64,000 bases of DNA from Planococcus wigleyi (lineage in GTDB: Bacteria > Bacillota > Bacilli > Bacillales_A > Planococcaceae), in contig NZ_JACSPU010000001.1 of the NCBI RefSeq assembly GCF_014836985.1, forward strand, positions 555,473 through 619,472. The letters run 5' to 3'. The notes below the pieces were generated by a model. The model was not told the origin of the DNA. It made no database searches and worked only from the letters and a program-made list of their open reading frames with translations. Below, in pieces: positions 1-7,147 of this stretch. A program made the translations under genes and the position numbers. Numbering within the stretch: position 1 is the stretch's first letter; each line of letters begins with the position of its first letter.

Positions 1-686
1 TTCAAACGGATACAGCCTTCTACGCAGCTGAAGGATCGAACATGTTCGAAGGGGAAAAGATTGATACCGTTTCCGCTATCGGTGCGCTTTACCCGGAAAC
101 CATCCAATTGGTCACAACTTCAAATTCAGGAATTGCTTCTTTTGATGACTTGGCTGGGAAGAAAATCTCTGTAGGTGCCCCTGGATCTGGGACTTATATT
201 AATGCTGAACAATTACTGGAAATCCATGGCATGACGATGGAAGACATCGATGCTCAAAATCTTGATTTTGGGGAATCACAAGAAAGCCTGCAGTCAGGAC
301 AAATTGATGCGGCATTCATCACTGCCGGGACACCGACAGGCGCTGTTGAAAGCCTTAGCGCAACTTCAGACGTAGTGATTGTACCTGTCGAACAGGATAA
401 AGCGGATGCATTGATCGAAAAATATCCTTACTATGCAAATGATGTTGTACCATCCGGCACCTACGGATTGGCTGAAGAAGTTCCGACTGTTTCTGTATTG
501 GCTATGTTAGTGGTACAGAACGAACTTTCAGAAGACTTGGTGTACGACATCACTAAAGCGATCTATGAAAACACAGATCAAATCCAGCACGCTAAAGCGG
601 AATTGATCAAAGCTGAAACGGCTCTTGATGGAATCGGAATCGATATCCACCCTGGAGCACAGAAGTATTTCGACGAAGTAAAGTAA
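1..686 (+). CDS. TAXI-family TRAP transporter substrate-binding protein (5' truncated by window)
   Basis: The reading frame is already open at base 3, so this is the C-terminal ~227 residues of a longer protein. TAXI proteins are extracytoplasmic receptors that hand small organic acids or amino acids to a TRAP membrane permease. Seen here: the SFDDLAGKKISVGAPGSGT segment and the later AAFITAGTPTGAV stretch, both typical of the family. The signal peptide lies outside the window. A DUF1850 gene and a fused TRAP permease follow in the same direction, which is the standard TAXI-TRAP arrangement. The substrate cannot be read from the sequence. Confidence 0.9.
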   Translation, partial: QTDTAFYAAEGSNMFEGEKIDTVSAIGALYPETIQLVTTSNSGIASFDDLAGKKISVGAPGSGTYINAEQLLEIHGMTMEDIDAQNLDFGESQESLQSGQIDAAFITAGTPTGAVESLSATSDVVIVPVEQDKADALIEKYPYYANDVVPSGTYGLAEEVPTVSVLAMLVVQNELSEDLVYDITKAIYENTDQIQHAKAELIKAETALDGIGIDIHPGAQKYFDEVK

Positions 687-764
687 TTGAATGAGCGAAC
701 AACTGACGGTAAAGCGAAAGCTCTGCCGTCAGTTCTTTGTTTTCAAGATGGAGGAGAATGGACG

Positions 765-1289
765 ATGCAGTTCCCCCGGATACAGAAGTTTCTTCCGTTA
801 ATGATTGCCCTCATCTTAATCAGCTCCTTAATCGCATTCACCCCATTCCAGAAGAATTATGTGTTTATCGATAACGAGACTGAAAAAATAACGGCTTATG
901 TGCCGGTCAAAAGCCGGTTTTTCCAATTGATCTATACCCATTCGATCCATTTGTCAGAAGTCATTGAAAGTTATAAAGTGATCGAGGATAACGCTTTAAT
1001 GATGATAGAGCTTGAATATGAAGATTTTAATATCGGCATGCCCTCAAATGCAGGAGAAGGCGAGACCTTTGTCGAAAAGGACGGTAAATACTTTATCAAG
1101 AATATGACAAGGGAACTGCCCGAATTTCGGCTGTTCGTCGGAGATGTGGATGCCGGTTTATCATTCAGTACAAAAGGACAGAAGATGGATTTGAAAAAAA
1201 CGCTTGAAAGAGGGAAGTCGTATACTTTTAGGGTAGAACGCTTATCCCTTTTTCAACTAAGACAAGGAGTGAGAATTGATGAGCGATAA
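765..1289 (+). CDS. DUF1850 domain membrane-anchored protein
   Basis: 174 aa. ATG 765 is chosen because GAGGAG lies just upstream (751-756); the longer frame back to 687 has no ribosome site. The N-terminus has one hydrophobic segment (residues ~9-25), then a small extracytoplasmic domain with a YTHSIHLSEV motif and a mid-protein EGETFVEKDGKYFI segment, as in DUF1850. Such genes are regularly found between a TAXI receptor and its TRAP permease, so an accessory role in that transporter is likely. The biochemical function is unknown. The 3' end overlaps the permease start by 11 bases, suggesting translational coupling. Confidence 0.75.
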   Translation: MQFPRIQKFLPLMIALILISSLIAFTPFQKNYVFIDNETEKITAYVPVKSRFFQLIYTHSIHLSEVIESYKVIEDNALMMIELEYEDFNIGMPSNAGEGETFVEKDGKYFIKNMTRELPEFRLFVGDVDAGLSFSTKGQKMDLKKTLERGKSYTFRVERLSLFQLRQGVRIDER

Positions 1290-3312
1290 ATTGTCTCCAG
1301 AAGAACGCGAACAGCAAAAGCTTCCGCCGGAAGATGAATCTTACATCTCGGAAGAAAAACAGAAGGAAATTCTACAGAAATACGATCCTGAATCCAATAC
1401 GCGGGATTTAAGCGGAATCATTAAGCATGTGGTCTTTTTCGGGTTATTAGCTTTTTCTTTATTCCAGCTTTATACCGCTATTTTCGGCCAATATACTGCT
1501 TATATTCAGCGGTCTGTCCACTTAGGGTTTGCATTATCTTTGATCTTCATATTATTCCCAGCCAGAAAACGCAAAGGAATCCGGCATAAAGTGGCCTGGT
1601 ATGATTATATTCTGGCGCTGCTTTCAATTGGCGTAGCTGCCTACTGGCCGATCATGTACGACGATTTGGTGTTCCGTCTCGGACGGGTCACTGAACTGGA
1701 TTTGATTGTCGGGATTTTAGCGATCCTGCTGACGCTTGAAGCAACTCGGCGAGCCGTGGGTATGCCGATTACCGTCATTGCCAGTTTATTTTTGGCCTAT
1801 GCCTTTTTCGGGCCTTACTTCCCGAGCTTCCTGCGCCATAGAGGACAGGATCTGGATTCAATCGTCCAGCTCATGTTCTATACCACAGATGGAATACTGG
1901 GAACGCCAATCAGCGTTTCAGCCACCTTTATCTTTACGTTCCTGTTGTTCGGGTCGTTCCTGGTGAAGACCGGAGTCGGACAGTATTTCAATGATTTGGC
2001 TGTATCCTTGGCCGGTCATTTGACTGGGGGGCCTGCGAAAGTGGCCATCTTCTCCAGTGCGTTGCAGGGGACCATTTCCGGGAGTTCTGTAGCCAACGTA
2101 GTAACTTCAGGTTCCTATACTATTCCGATGATGAAAAAACTGGGATATAAGAAGGAATTTGCCGGAGGCGTAGAGGCAGCAGCTTCGACAGGCGGACAAT
2201 TGATGCCGCCGATCATGGGTGCTGCAGCCTTCCTGATGGTGGAGTTTATCGGAGGAGTTACCTACTGGGAAATTGCGAAAGCTGCTGCAATACCGGCTCT
2301 TTTGTATTTCACAGGAGTTTGGATCATGACTCATTTTGAAGCCAAGCGGATTGGACTGAAAGGCCTTTCGCCTGAAGAAATGCCAAACCGCAAGGAAGTT
2401 TTGAAAAAGATTTATCTCTTGCTGCCGATTATCGCCATCATCGTTTTCTTGTTGATCGGCATTCCAACCATGCAGGCAGCACTTTACGGGATTCTGTTGA
2501 CGATTTTCGTCAGTGCTTTTAATAAAGAAACACGCTTGAACTTCAAAGATATCATTTTAGCGCTTGTTGATGGGGCACGAACGGCTTTAGCTGTTGCAGC
2601 GGCAACAGCCGCCGCCGGAATCATCGTCGGTGTCGTTGTGAAGACCGGCCTTGGCCTGAGTCTGGCAAATGGTCTGGTTTCAGCTTCAGGTGGAAATATC
2701 CTGCTGACCTTGTTCTTCACCATGCTGGCAGCGATTGTTCTCGGAATGGGGTCACCGACAACTGCCAATTATGTCATCACCTCTACGATAGCGGCACCAG
2801 CCATTATCACGTTATTGATGATGGATGAGCCGGTTGGAGCGGCAGTACCGCTGGTGGTCGCTTTATCTGCCCATCTATTCGTGTTCTACTTTGGGATCAT
2901 TGCCGATATTACACCGCCTGTTGCGCTTGCAGCATTTGCAGCTTCAGGGATTTCAGGTGGCGAACCGATCAAGACTGGTTTTATTGCAGCCAAATTGGCG
3001 GCCGCCGCGTTTATCATTCCGTATATGTTTGTGTTGTCACCCGCTCTGCTGATGATCGATACCACTTGGCCTGAGCTGATCTGGGTACTGATTACAGCAT
3101 TGACAGGGATGATTGCCATCGGAGCAGGATTGATCGGTTATTGGTACCGCAAGCTGAACTGGCTTGAACGCATCCTGGCATTTGCAACCGGATTAGCTTT
3201 GATTTATCCGGAGGGCTTGTCTGATACGATTGGTGCCATTGCCTTTGTTATTCTATTTGGAATCCAGTGGCTGGCGCGCGATAAAAAGCCTGCCAAAACT
3301 GTAGAAGCATAA
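1279..3312 (+). CDS. TRAP transporter fused permease (4TM/12TM)
   Basis: 677 aa polytopic inner-membrane protein. ATG 1279 has AAGGAG at 1264-1269. A charged cytoplasmic N-terminus of ~50 residues is followed by about 15-16 hydrophobic segments. The small (DctQ-like) and large (DctM-like) subunits are fused, as is usual for TAXI systems. Characteristic stretches include GTISGSSVANVVTSGSYTIP and GGQLMPPIMGAAAFLM. It would import the ligand bound by the upstream receptor using an ion gradient. It is the last gene of the operon and is followed by a strong terminator. Confidence 0.92.
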   Translation: MSDKLSPEEREQQKLPPEDESYISEEKQKEILQKYDPESNTRDLSGIIKHVVFFGLLAFSLFQLYTAIFGQYTAYIQRSVHLGFALSLIFILFPARKRKGIRHKVAWYDYILALLSIGVAAYWPIMYDDLVFRLGRVTELDLIVGILAILLTLEATRRAVGMPITVIASLFLAYAFFGPYFPSFLRHRGQDLDSIVQLMFYTTDGILGTPISVSATFIFTFLLFGSFLVKTGVGQYFNDLAVSLAGHLTGGPAKVAIFSSALQGTISGSSVANVVTSGSYTIPMMKKLGYKKEFAGGVEAAASTGGQLMPPIMGAAAFLMVEFIGGVTYWEIAKAAAIPALLYFTGVWIMTHFEAKRIGLKGLSPEEMPNRKEVLKKIYLLLPIIAIIVFLLIGIPTMQAALYGILLTIFVSAFNKETRLNFKDIILALVDGARTALAVAAATAAAGIIVGVVVKTGLGLSLANGLVSASGGNILLTLFFTMLAAIVLGMGSPTTANYVITSTIAAPAIITLLMMDEPVGAAVPLVVALSAHLFVFYFGIIADITPPVALAAFAASGISGGEPIKTGFIAAKLAAAAFIIPYMFVLSPALLMIDTTWPELIWVLITALTGMIAIGAGLIGYWYRKLNWLERILAFATGLALIYPEGLSDTIGAIAFVILFGIQWLARDKKPAKTVEA

Positions 3313-3321
3313 TAAACTATG

Positions 3322-3360
3322 AAAAAACCGGTCGGGCTGATGCCTGGCCGGTTTTCTTTT
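3322..3360 (+). terminator. Rho-independent terminator of TRAP operon
   Basis: AAACCGGTC pairs with GGCCGGTTT around a 12-base spacer and is followed by TTTCTTTT, 9 bases after the permease stop. Confidence 0.85.
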
Positions 3361-3372
3361 GGCTAAAAAACG

Positions 3373-3532
3373 AAAAAAGCCATCACCCGAAGGCGATGAC
3401 TTTTTCAAAGCAAACTTTGTTCCTAAAGCTTGCAGTGGGTTTGGCACCCATTGATTCCTGCGAATCCGGAACAGCAATTTCCAACTGTTTTCCGGTGCGC
3501 TGATAAGAATGGTGGATGTCAAATCTTTTACT
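3373..3532 (-). ncRNA. candidate ~160-nt structured small RNA, possibly dual-function
   Basis: A complete minus-strand transcription unit in a gene-free stretch: SigA-type promoter at 3539-3567, expected start near 3532, terminator at 3373-3401. The terminator stem AGTCATCGCC/GGTGATGGCT with a TTCG loop pairs fully (with G-U pairs) only as minus-strand RNA and ends in a U tract; the plus-strand version has mismatches. Three more hairpins lie between: CCGGAA..CAG/CTG..TTCCGG, TGGGT/ACCCA and CAAAG/CTTTG. A 22-codon ORF is embedded. I do not recognise an Rfam family. Function unknown. Confidence 0.55.
3383..3451 (-). CDS. putative 22-aa peptide inside the candidate small RNA
   Basis: ATG 3451 follows AGGA at a short spacing; the ORF reads MGAKPTASFRNK, then VCFEKVIAFG, and stops with TGA inside the terminator stem. 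It is basic, has one Cys and no membrane segment. Overlap of the stop with the terminator is seen in short dual-function RNAs, but a chance ORF of this length is quite possible. No homologue is recalled. Confidence 0.3.
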   Translation of the reverse strand: MGAKPTASFRNKVCFEKVIAFG

Positions 3533-3538
3533 GCACTT

Positions 3539-3567
3539 ATCATAATACGCATACCGGCAAATGTAAA
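3539..3567 (-). promoter_or_regulatory. SigA-type promoter of the candidate small RNA
   Basis: On the minus strand: TTTACA (-35, 3562-3567), 17-base spacer, TATGAT (-10, 3539-3544). Its -10 contains the ATG of the longer minus-strand frame here, which argues against that frame being translated. Confidence 0.6.
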
Positions 3568-3575
3568 GTTGTTAG

Positions 3576-3615
3576 AAAATTGAATGATCCATAAGGCGGG
3601 GCATTCAATTTTTTT
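3576..3615. terminator. orphan terminator-like hairpin
   Basis: AATTGAATG pairs with CATTCAATT around a 15-base loop. It is followed by T's on the plus strand and preceded by A's that would make a fair U tract on the minus strand. No gene is clearly ended by it. It lies just upstream of the small-RNA promoter and may insulate it. Confidence 0.4.
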
Positions 3616-3730
3616 AAATCTTTTTTATAGTTGAAGCATAGAAACGGTTGGATTTTTTTAGAATATCGCTTTTGCTATGCAGTTCAGATCCAGTGAACCG
3701 CATGGCAGAAGTTTATTTTTTTAAAAAGGA

Positions 3731-3759
3731 TTGCCGTTACGATCATCGTGGTATAGAAT
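3731..3759 (+). promoter_or_regulatory. promoter of SOS polymerase operon
   Basis: TTGCCG (3731-3736), 17-base spacer, TAGAAT (3754-3759), directly upstream of the LexA box. Confidence 0.55.
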
Positions 3760-3761
3760 AA

Positions 3762-3773
3762 GAACATACGTTC
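3762..3773 (+). promoter_or_regulatory. LexA (SOS) operator
   Basis: GAACATACGTTC matches the Bacillus LexA/DinR consensus GAAC-N4-GTTC perfectly. It sits immediately after the -10 and 20 bases before the polymerase start codon, so LexA binding would block transcription until DNA damage. Confidence 0.85.
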
Positions 3774-3793
3774 CCTTTCGAGAGGTGAGAGTG

Positions 3794-5053
3794 ATGAAAG
3801 CACTTGAATTGCCAGAACGTCATATCTTTTGTATTGATATGTGCAGTTTCTATGCCAGCGTCTCGGCGGTAGAACTGGGACTCGATCCGTTGGAAGTTTG
3901 TCTTGCAGTGGTGGGAAACCAGGAACGGAAAGGAAGTGTGGTTTTAGCGGCATCGCCTATGATGAAAAAGCGTTTTAGTGTGAGAACTGGCACACGGCTT
4001 TTTGAAATTCCGAACCATCCGGATATTTTGCTGATTGAGCCTAAAATGAAGCTTTATTTGGAAAAATCGATGGCCATTACTGAGCTGTTGGGCAGCTACG
4101 TGCCAAAAGAATCGATTCATGTTTACAGTGTAGACGAGAGTTTTATTGAACTGACAGGGACAGAGAAGTTGTGGGGGCCTCCTGAACAGACAATGCGCCG
4201 CATCCAACAGGAATTGCTGGACTGTTTCAAACTGCCTTCTTCGGTGGGGGGAGGGCCAAATATGCTGCTGGCAAAGTTGGCTCTCGATTTGGAGGCGAAA
4301 GAAACGGGTTTTGCCAATTGGACATATGCCGATGTGCCGAAAAAGTTATGGCCAGTGGCGCCTCTCAGTAAAATGTGGGGCATTGGCTCTCGGATGGAAA
4401 AAACCTTAAACAGCATGGGGATTTTCTGTATTGGAGATTTGGCCTGTACAGACGTCTCTCTTTTGGAGGAGCGCTTTGGGATTATGGGCAATCAACTCCA
4501 CCAACACGCCAATGGCATCGACTTGTCGGATTTAGGTGCGCCTTTGGTGGAGGGACAGGTCAGTTACGGAAAAGGACAGATTTTATATCGCGATTACATA
4601 GAAGAAAAAGACATCATGACGATTATTCTGGAAATGTGTGAAGATGTTGCGATGCGTACGCGTAAAGCTCACCGCATGGGGCGGACAATTCACTTGAGTG
4701 TTGTTTACAGCAAGTCCGTATTCGGCGGCGGATTCTCCCGTTCGCGCTCTATTGACGAAGCAACGAATGATACGCTGAAAATTTATCGCGTCTGCCAGGA
4801 GATTTTTCATGAGCATTTCCAACATAAACCGGTTCGCCAGATTTCGTTGTCCATCAGCAATCTGGAAGAAGAGTCGTCGATGCAGTTAAGTCTGTTCGAT
4901 GAAAGGAAGTTTGAAAACAGGCGCTTGGGGAGTGCCATGGATGCCATCCGGAAAAAGTATGGCTATTCGGCTATCTATCGGGGCATCTCGGGCACACAGG
5001 CGGGCACCGCCATAGCGCGGACAAAATTGATCGGCGGACACAACAAAGAATAG
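3794..5053 (+). CDS. uvrX: Y-family DNA polymerase (UvrX/YqjW-type, DinB/UmuC superfamily)
   Basis: 419 aa error-prone translesion polymerase. ATG 3794 is preceded by GAGAGGTGAGAGTG; the longer frame from 3731 would read through the promoter and LexA box. Family marks: catalytic FCIDMCSFYASV near the N-terminus, the SVDESFIEL motif (the acidic active-site pair), and the helix-hairpin-helix segment around MWGIGSRMEKTLNSMGI. A QLSLF motif near the C-terminus (after SSM) is a candidate beta-clamp binding site. It is the first gene of an SOS operon with a YolD-family gene, matching the uvrX/yqjW-yolD pairing of Bacillus. Confidence 0.92.
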   Translation: MKALELPERHIFCIDMCSFYASVSAVELGLDPLEVCLAVVGNQERKGSVVLAASPMMKKRFSVRTGTRLFEIPNHPDILLIEPKMKLYLEKSMAITELLGSYVPKESIHVYSVDESFIELTGTEKLWGPPEQTMRRIQQELLDCFKLPSSVGGGPNMLLAKLALDLEAKETGFANWTYADVPKKLWPVAPLSKMWGIGSRMEKTLNSMGIFCIGDLACTDVSLLEERFGIMGNQLHQHANGIDLSDLGAPLVEGQVSYGKGQILYRDYIEEKDIMTIILEMCEDVAMRTRKAHRMGRTIHLSVVYSKSVFGGGFSRSRSIDEATNDTLKIYRVCQEIFHEHFQHKPVRQISLSISNLEEESSMQLSLFDERKFENRRLGSAMDAIRKKYGYSAIYRGISGTQAGTAIARTKLIGGHNKE

Positions 5054-5063
5054 GGGTGGTCCG

Positions 5064-5426
5064 ATGAAACGCAATAAGTATTTAAAGACAGTCGGCGATA
5101 TTAAAGATCGCGGGAACATTAAATGGACAGCCTTGATGCTGCCGGAACATGTCGAAATGATCCGGGAATGGTACGAGAAAGACGAACAAGTGCCAAAACC
5201 CGAGTTGAACGGAGACGACTTGCAGTTGATTCAGGAAGAGATGGAGATTGCGCTGAAGCGGCAATGCGAAGTTCTCATCCGCTGCTGGAAAGATGGTGCC
5301 ATCGAGGCACACAGGGGGACGATTAAAAGCATTGATGGGAAAACTCGAATGTTGATTTATGAGGATCCATTCAAGCAGCGCAGACTGCCCGTGGATGAAA
5401 TCGTGTCGATTGTGATGGTGGATTAA
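5064..5426 (+). CDS. YolD-like family protein
   Basis: 120 aa soluble protein starting 10 bases after the polymerase stop, with GGGGTGG as ribosome site. The KWTALMLPEHVEMIREWYE segment and the C-terminal DGKTRMLIYED..VDEIVSI pattern are typical of YolD. These proteins accompany UvrX/YqjW-type polymerases in SOS operons, where they are suspected to assist the polymerase; the biochemical role is not established. Here it must be co-transcribed under LexA control, since no promoter is visible between the two genes. Confidence 0.88.
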   Translation: MKRNKYLKTVGDIKDRGNIKWTALMLPEHVEMIREWYEKDEQVPKPELNGDDLQLIQEEMEIALKRQCEVLIRCWKDGAIEAHRGTIKSIDGKTRMLIYEDPFKQRRLPVDEIVSIVMVD

Positions 5427-5470
5427 ACCGGCAGGCATGGCCTAAAAAAGTGACAAAAAAGGATGATAAA

Positions 5471-5587
5471 ATGAAACGGATGAATTTGTATTTTTTTGGT
5501 GAAGAGCACATAAGTTTTCAAGATGGCTTTTATTTTTACGGGATGAACTTACTGGGGATCGCCTTGCTGTTTTTGATGCAGTTTTGA
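5471..5587 (+). CDS. 38-aa putative membrane peptide at end of SOS operon
   Basis: ATG 5471 has AAGGA at 5459-5463 with a 7-base spacer. The peptide starts MKRMNLYFFGEE and ends in one hydrophobic segment (GMNLLGIALLFLMQF), so a single-pass membrane peptide is likely. It lies 44 bases after yolD, with no terminator between and a terminator right behind it, so it should be SOS-induced. Damage-induced small membrane proteins often act as cell-division inhibitors, but that role here is only a hypothesis. Confidence 0.55.
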   Translation: MKRMNLYFFGEEHISFQDGFYFYGMNLLGIALLFLMQF

Positions 5588-5623
5588 TGTTGAAGATAAA
5601 GATGAATAGGATTTCAAATTTGG

Positions 5624-5652
5624 TGCGGGAGCTTTATGCATCCCGTTTTTTG
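5624..5652 (+). terminator. terminator of SOS operon
   Basis: GCGGGA pairs with TCCCGT around a 10-base loop and is followed by a run of six T's. Confidence 0.75.
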
Positions 5653-5658
5653 TGATAC

Positions 5659-5694
5659 AAAAAAACCGCGCAGCCTAAATGGCTGTGCGGTTCT
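5659..5694 (-). terminator. terminator of tRNA-Val
   Basis: On the minus strand, AACCGCACAGCC pairs with GGCTGCGCGGTT (one G-U) around ATTTA and is followed by U's. It lies 14 bases past the tRNA 3' end. Confidence 0.85.
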
Positions 5695-5707
5695 TCATCG
5701 TACTATA

Positions 5708-5780
5708 TGATTCCTACTGGGCTCGAACCAGCGACCTCTACCCTGTCAAGGTAGCGCTCTCCCAGCTGAGCTAAGGAATC
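5708..5780 (-). tRNA. tRNA-Val (GAC anticodon)
   Basis: A 73-nt cloverleaf on the minus strand. Acceptor stem GATTCCT/AGGAATC, D-arm CTCAGCTGGGAGAG, anticodon loop TTGACAG giving anticodon GAC (reads GUC/GUU valine codons), and T-arm GGTTCGAGCC. The CCA end is not encoded. It is a single tRNA gene with its own promoter and terminator. Confidence 0.95.
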
Positions 5781-5801
5781 TCAATTTCCAGGACAAATAT
5801 A

Positions 5802-5829
5802 AGTATAGCTTGTCCACGGAAAAAGTCAA
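5802..5829 (-). promoter_or_regulatory. tRNA-Val promoter
   Basis: Minus strand TTGACT (5824-5829), 16-base spacer, TATACT (5802-5807), placed about 22 bases upstream of the tRNA 5' end. Confidence 0.75.
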
Positions 5830-5964
5830 TAGTTTTTGGAAAAGAAAAATAAGCGCTGTATTTCCCTTTATCCGTCCCGCCCGGAGCACTGTCAGGGCAT
5901 GCGAAAATACGCTGCATTTCATCGACGACACAGCCCGAAGAAGGCCCCATAAAGAACTGTTGTC

Positions 5965-6696
5965 CTACTGTCCAACCCCTCTGAAACCGGCGTCTTGCGC
6001 TTCTTGTTCTGTACAGAACCATTCTTCGGGATTGGTTTGTTCATAAGAAGAATCACTCGGCATGTGATAGATTTTATTGCCGTTGCGGTTGATATTTCCT
6101 TTGATTTCACAATCACCGTCTATTGGCTCTTCAGTGGAAGGACGGGCATTTCCGGAAGATTCCTGTCCAAATGCTTCTGAATTGAAGCCCCGGTCGGTGG
6201 AATAGTTTTCGTATTGCCAAATTCCTGCTTCCTCATCTTTGGCGATTTGCTCCGCTTTTTCAAAATCATCCAGGTAACGGGTATTTGGAGGGAAGACATA
6301 GGCAACCCGGGCCAGTCCAGACTCCAGCATCTGTTCCTGAACACTTTCGCCATCGACGTAGATATAAGCCAGCAAGCGGTCATAATCGTCAAAACGGTCG
6401 CCGACGTCAAACTCGATCGAGACATCGCCTGATTCGATCAGCCGTTTGTTTTCTTCTGTCGCTTCTTTGCCAAGAGGCTGTTCACCCAAGCGCGGGTGAT
6501 TGGTTTCCGGCGTATCCATCAACAAGTAGCGGACAGTGACTTCTTCGCCTTCATAAATGATTTTTATGGTATCGCCATCAATGACCTGCGTCACTTCCAC
6601 ATCGATCCGGTCGGTTGTGCCGGATGTATCAGTCGATTCCAGCATGCCGCATCCTGAAAGAAAGAATAAGGCCAGCAGCATAAGTTTTAGTTTCAT
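5965..6696 (-). CDS. lipoprotein thermonuclease (SNase family) with C-terminal Cys-pair domain
   Basis: 243 aa. Start 6696 gives a proper lipoprotein signal MKLKLMLLALFFLSGCG with lipobox LSGC; upstream frame extension to 6804 would bury it. The SNase fold begins at about residue 35: QVIDGDT, VRYLLMDTPET and DRFDDYDRLLAYIYVDG supply the Asp, Arg and Glu residues that match the Ca-dependent active site of staphylococcal nuclease. The last ~50 residues, from DGDCEIKGN to EEWFCTEQEAQ, form a separate small domain with two Cys that is often attached to secreted Firmicute nucleases. The product is a surface-anchored nuclease that could degrade extracellular nucleic acid. Confidence 0.88.
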   Translation of the reverse strand: MKLKLMLLALFFLSGCGMLESTDTSGTTDRIDVEVTQVIDGDTIKIIYEGEEVTVRYLLMDTPETNHPRLGEQPLGKEATEENKRLIESGDVSIEFDVGDRFDDYDRLLAYIYVDGESVQEQMLESGLARVAYVFPPNTRYLDDFEKAEQIAKDEEAGIWQYENYSTDRGFNSEAFGQESSGNARPSTEEPIDGDCEIKGNINRNGNKIYHMPSDSSYEQTNPEEWFCTEQEAQDAGFRGVGQ

Positions 6697-6806
6697 AGGA
6701 TCCCTGCTTTCGTTTCCATTATTATATGGATAATTAGGCTTTCTGGCAATGCGACAGCGGTTTGCGGATTTGGGTTCAGCTATAACTGTCCGGGAAATTT
6801 GCATAA

Positions 6807-6847
6807 TAAAACGCCTCGATCAATTGTAAATTGAACAAGGCGTTTTC
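6807..6847 (-). terminator. terminator of the 47-aa orphan gene
   Basis: AAAACGCCT pairs with AGGCGTTTT, with an inner TCAAT/ATTGA stem. T-rich on both sides, so it may work in either direction. It lies 42 bases past the stop of the 6889-7032 gene and before the nuclease. Confidence 0.7.
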
Positions 6848-6888
6848 TATGTATTGCAGCGGCAAAAGTCGTGTGTAAGTTTCAGCAA

Positions 6889-7032
6889 TTAAAAAGCTGA
6901 CTCCGTCTGATTTGAAGTTTCTTCATAGTATAAAATGGATTCTTCCGTAACGCTTTCTAACTTTTCTTTATTGACGCCTACTTCTAATTGTCCTGTGAAA
7001 ATAGGCTCCCACCAATTCGTTTGTTCATTCAT
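6889..7032 (-). CDS. 47-aa hypothetical protein
   Basis: ATG 7032 is preceded by GAGGAGG at ideal spacing on the minus strand. The protein begins MNEQTNWWEPIFTGQLE and is acidic, with a double Trp near the N-terminus, a central VNKEKLESVTEE helix-like part and no membrane segment. A terminator follows directly. The gene is divergent from the oxidoreductase at 7148. I do not recognise a family; the excellent ribosome site and terminator make it a likely real gene. Confidence 0.65.
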   Translation of the reverse strand: MNEQTNWWEPIFTGQLEVGVNKEKLESVTEESILYYEETSNQTESAF

Positions 7033-7147
7033 GTTGTTTCCTCCTCAGGATGTAATGGTATTGTTTGACTATTCTATACCCCTAAAGGTTACACTGATAA
7101 ACACAGAGCATAAAAAAGCCGAAAGGCCATAAAAGGGGAGATTTTTT

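Noticed and set aside
3383-3451. SR1/SR1P homologue
   Set aside because: The 22-residue peptide does not resemble SR1P, and the RNA lacks a recognisable SR1 sequence.
3253-3552. 99-codon minus-strand frame
   Set aside because: Its start codon lies in the -10 of the small-RNA promoter, it has no ribosome site, and it reads through a terminator and into the TRAP permease gene.
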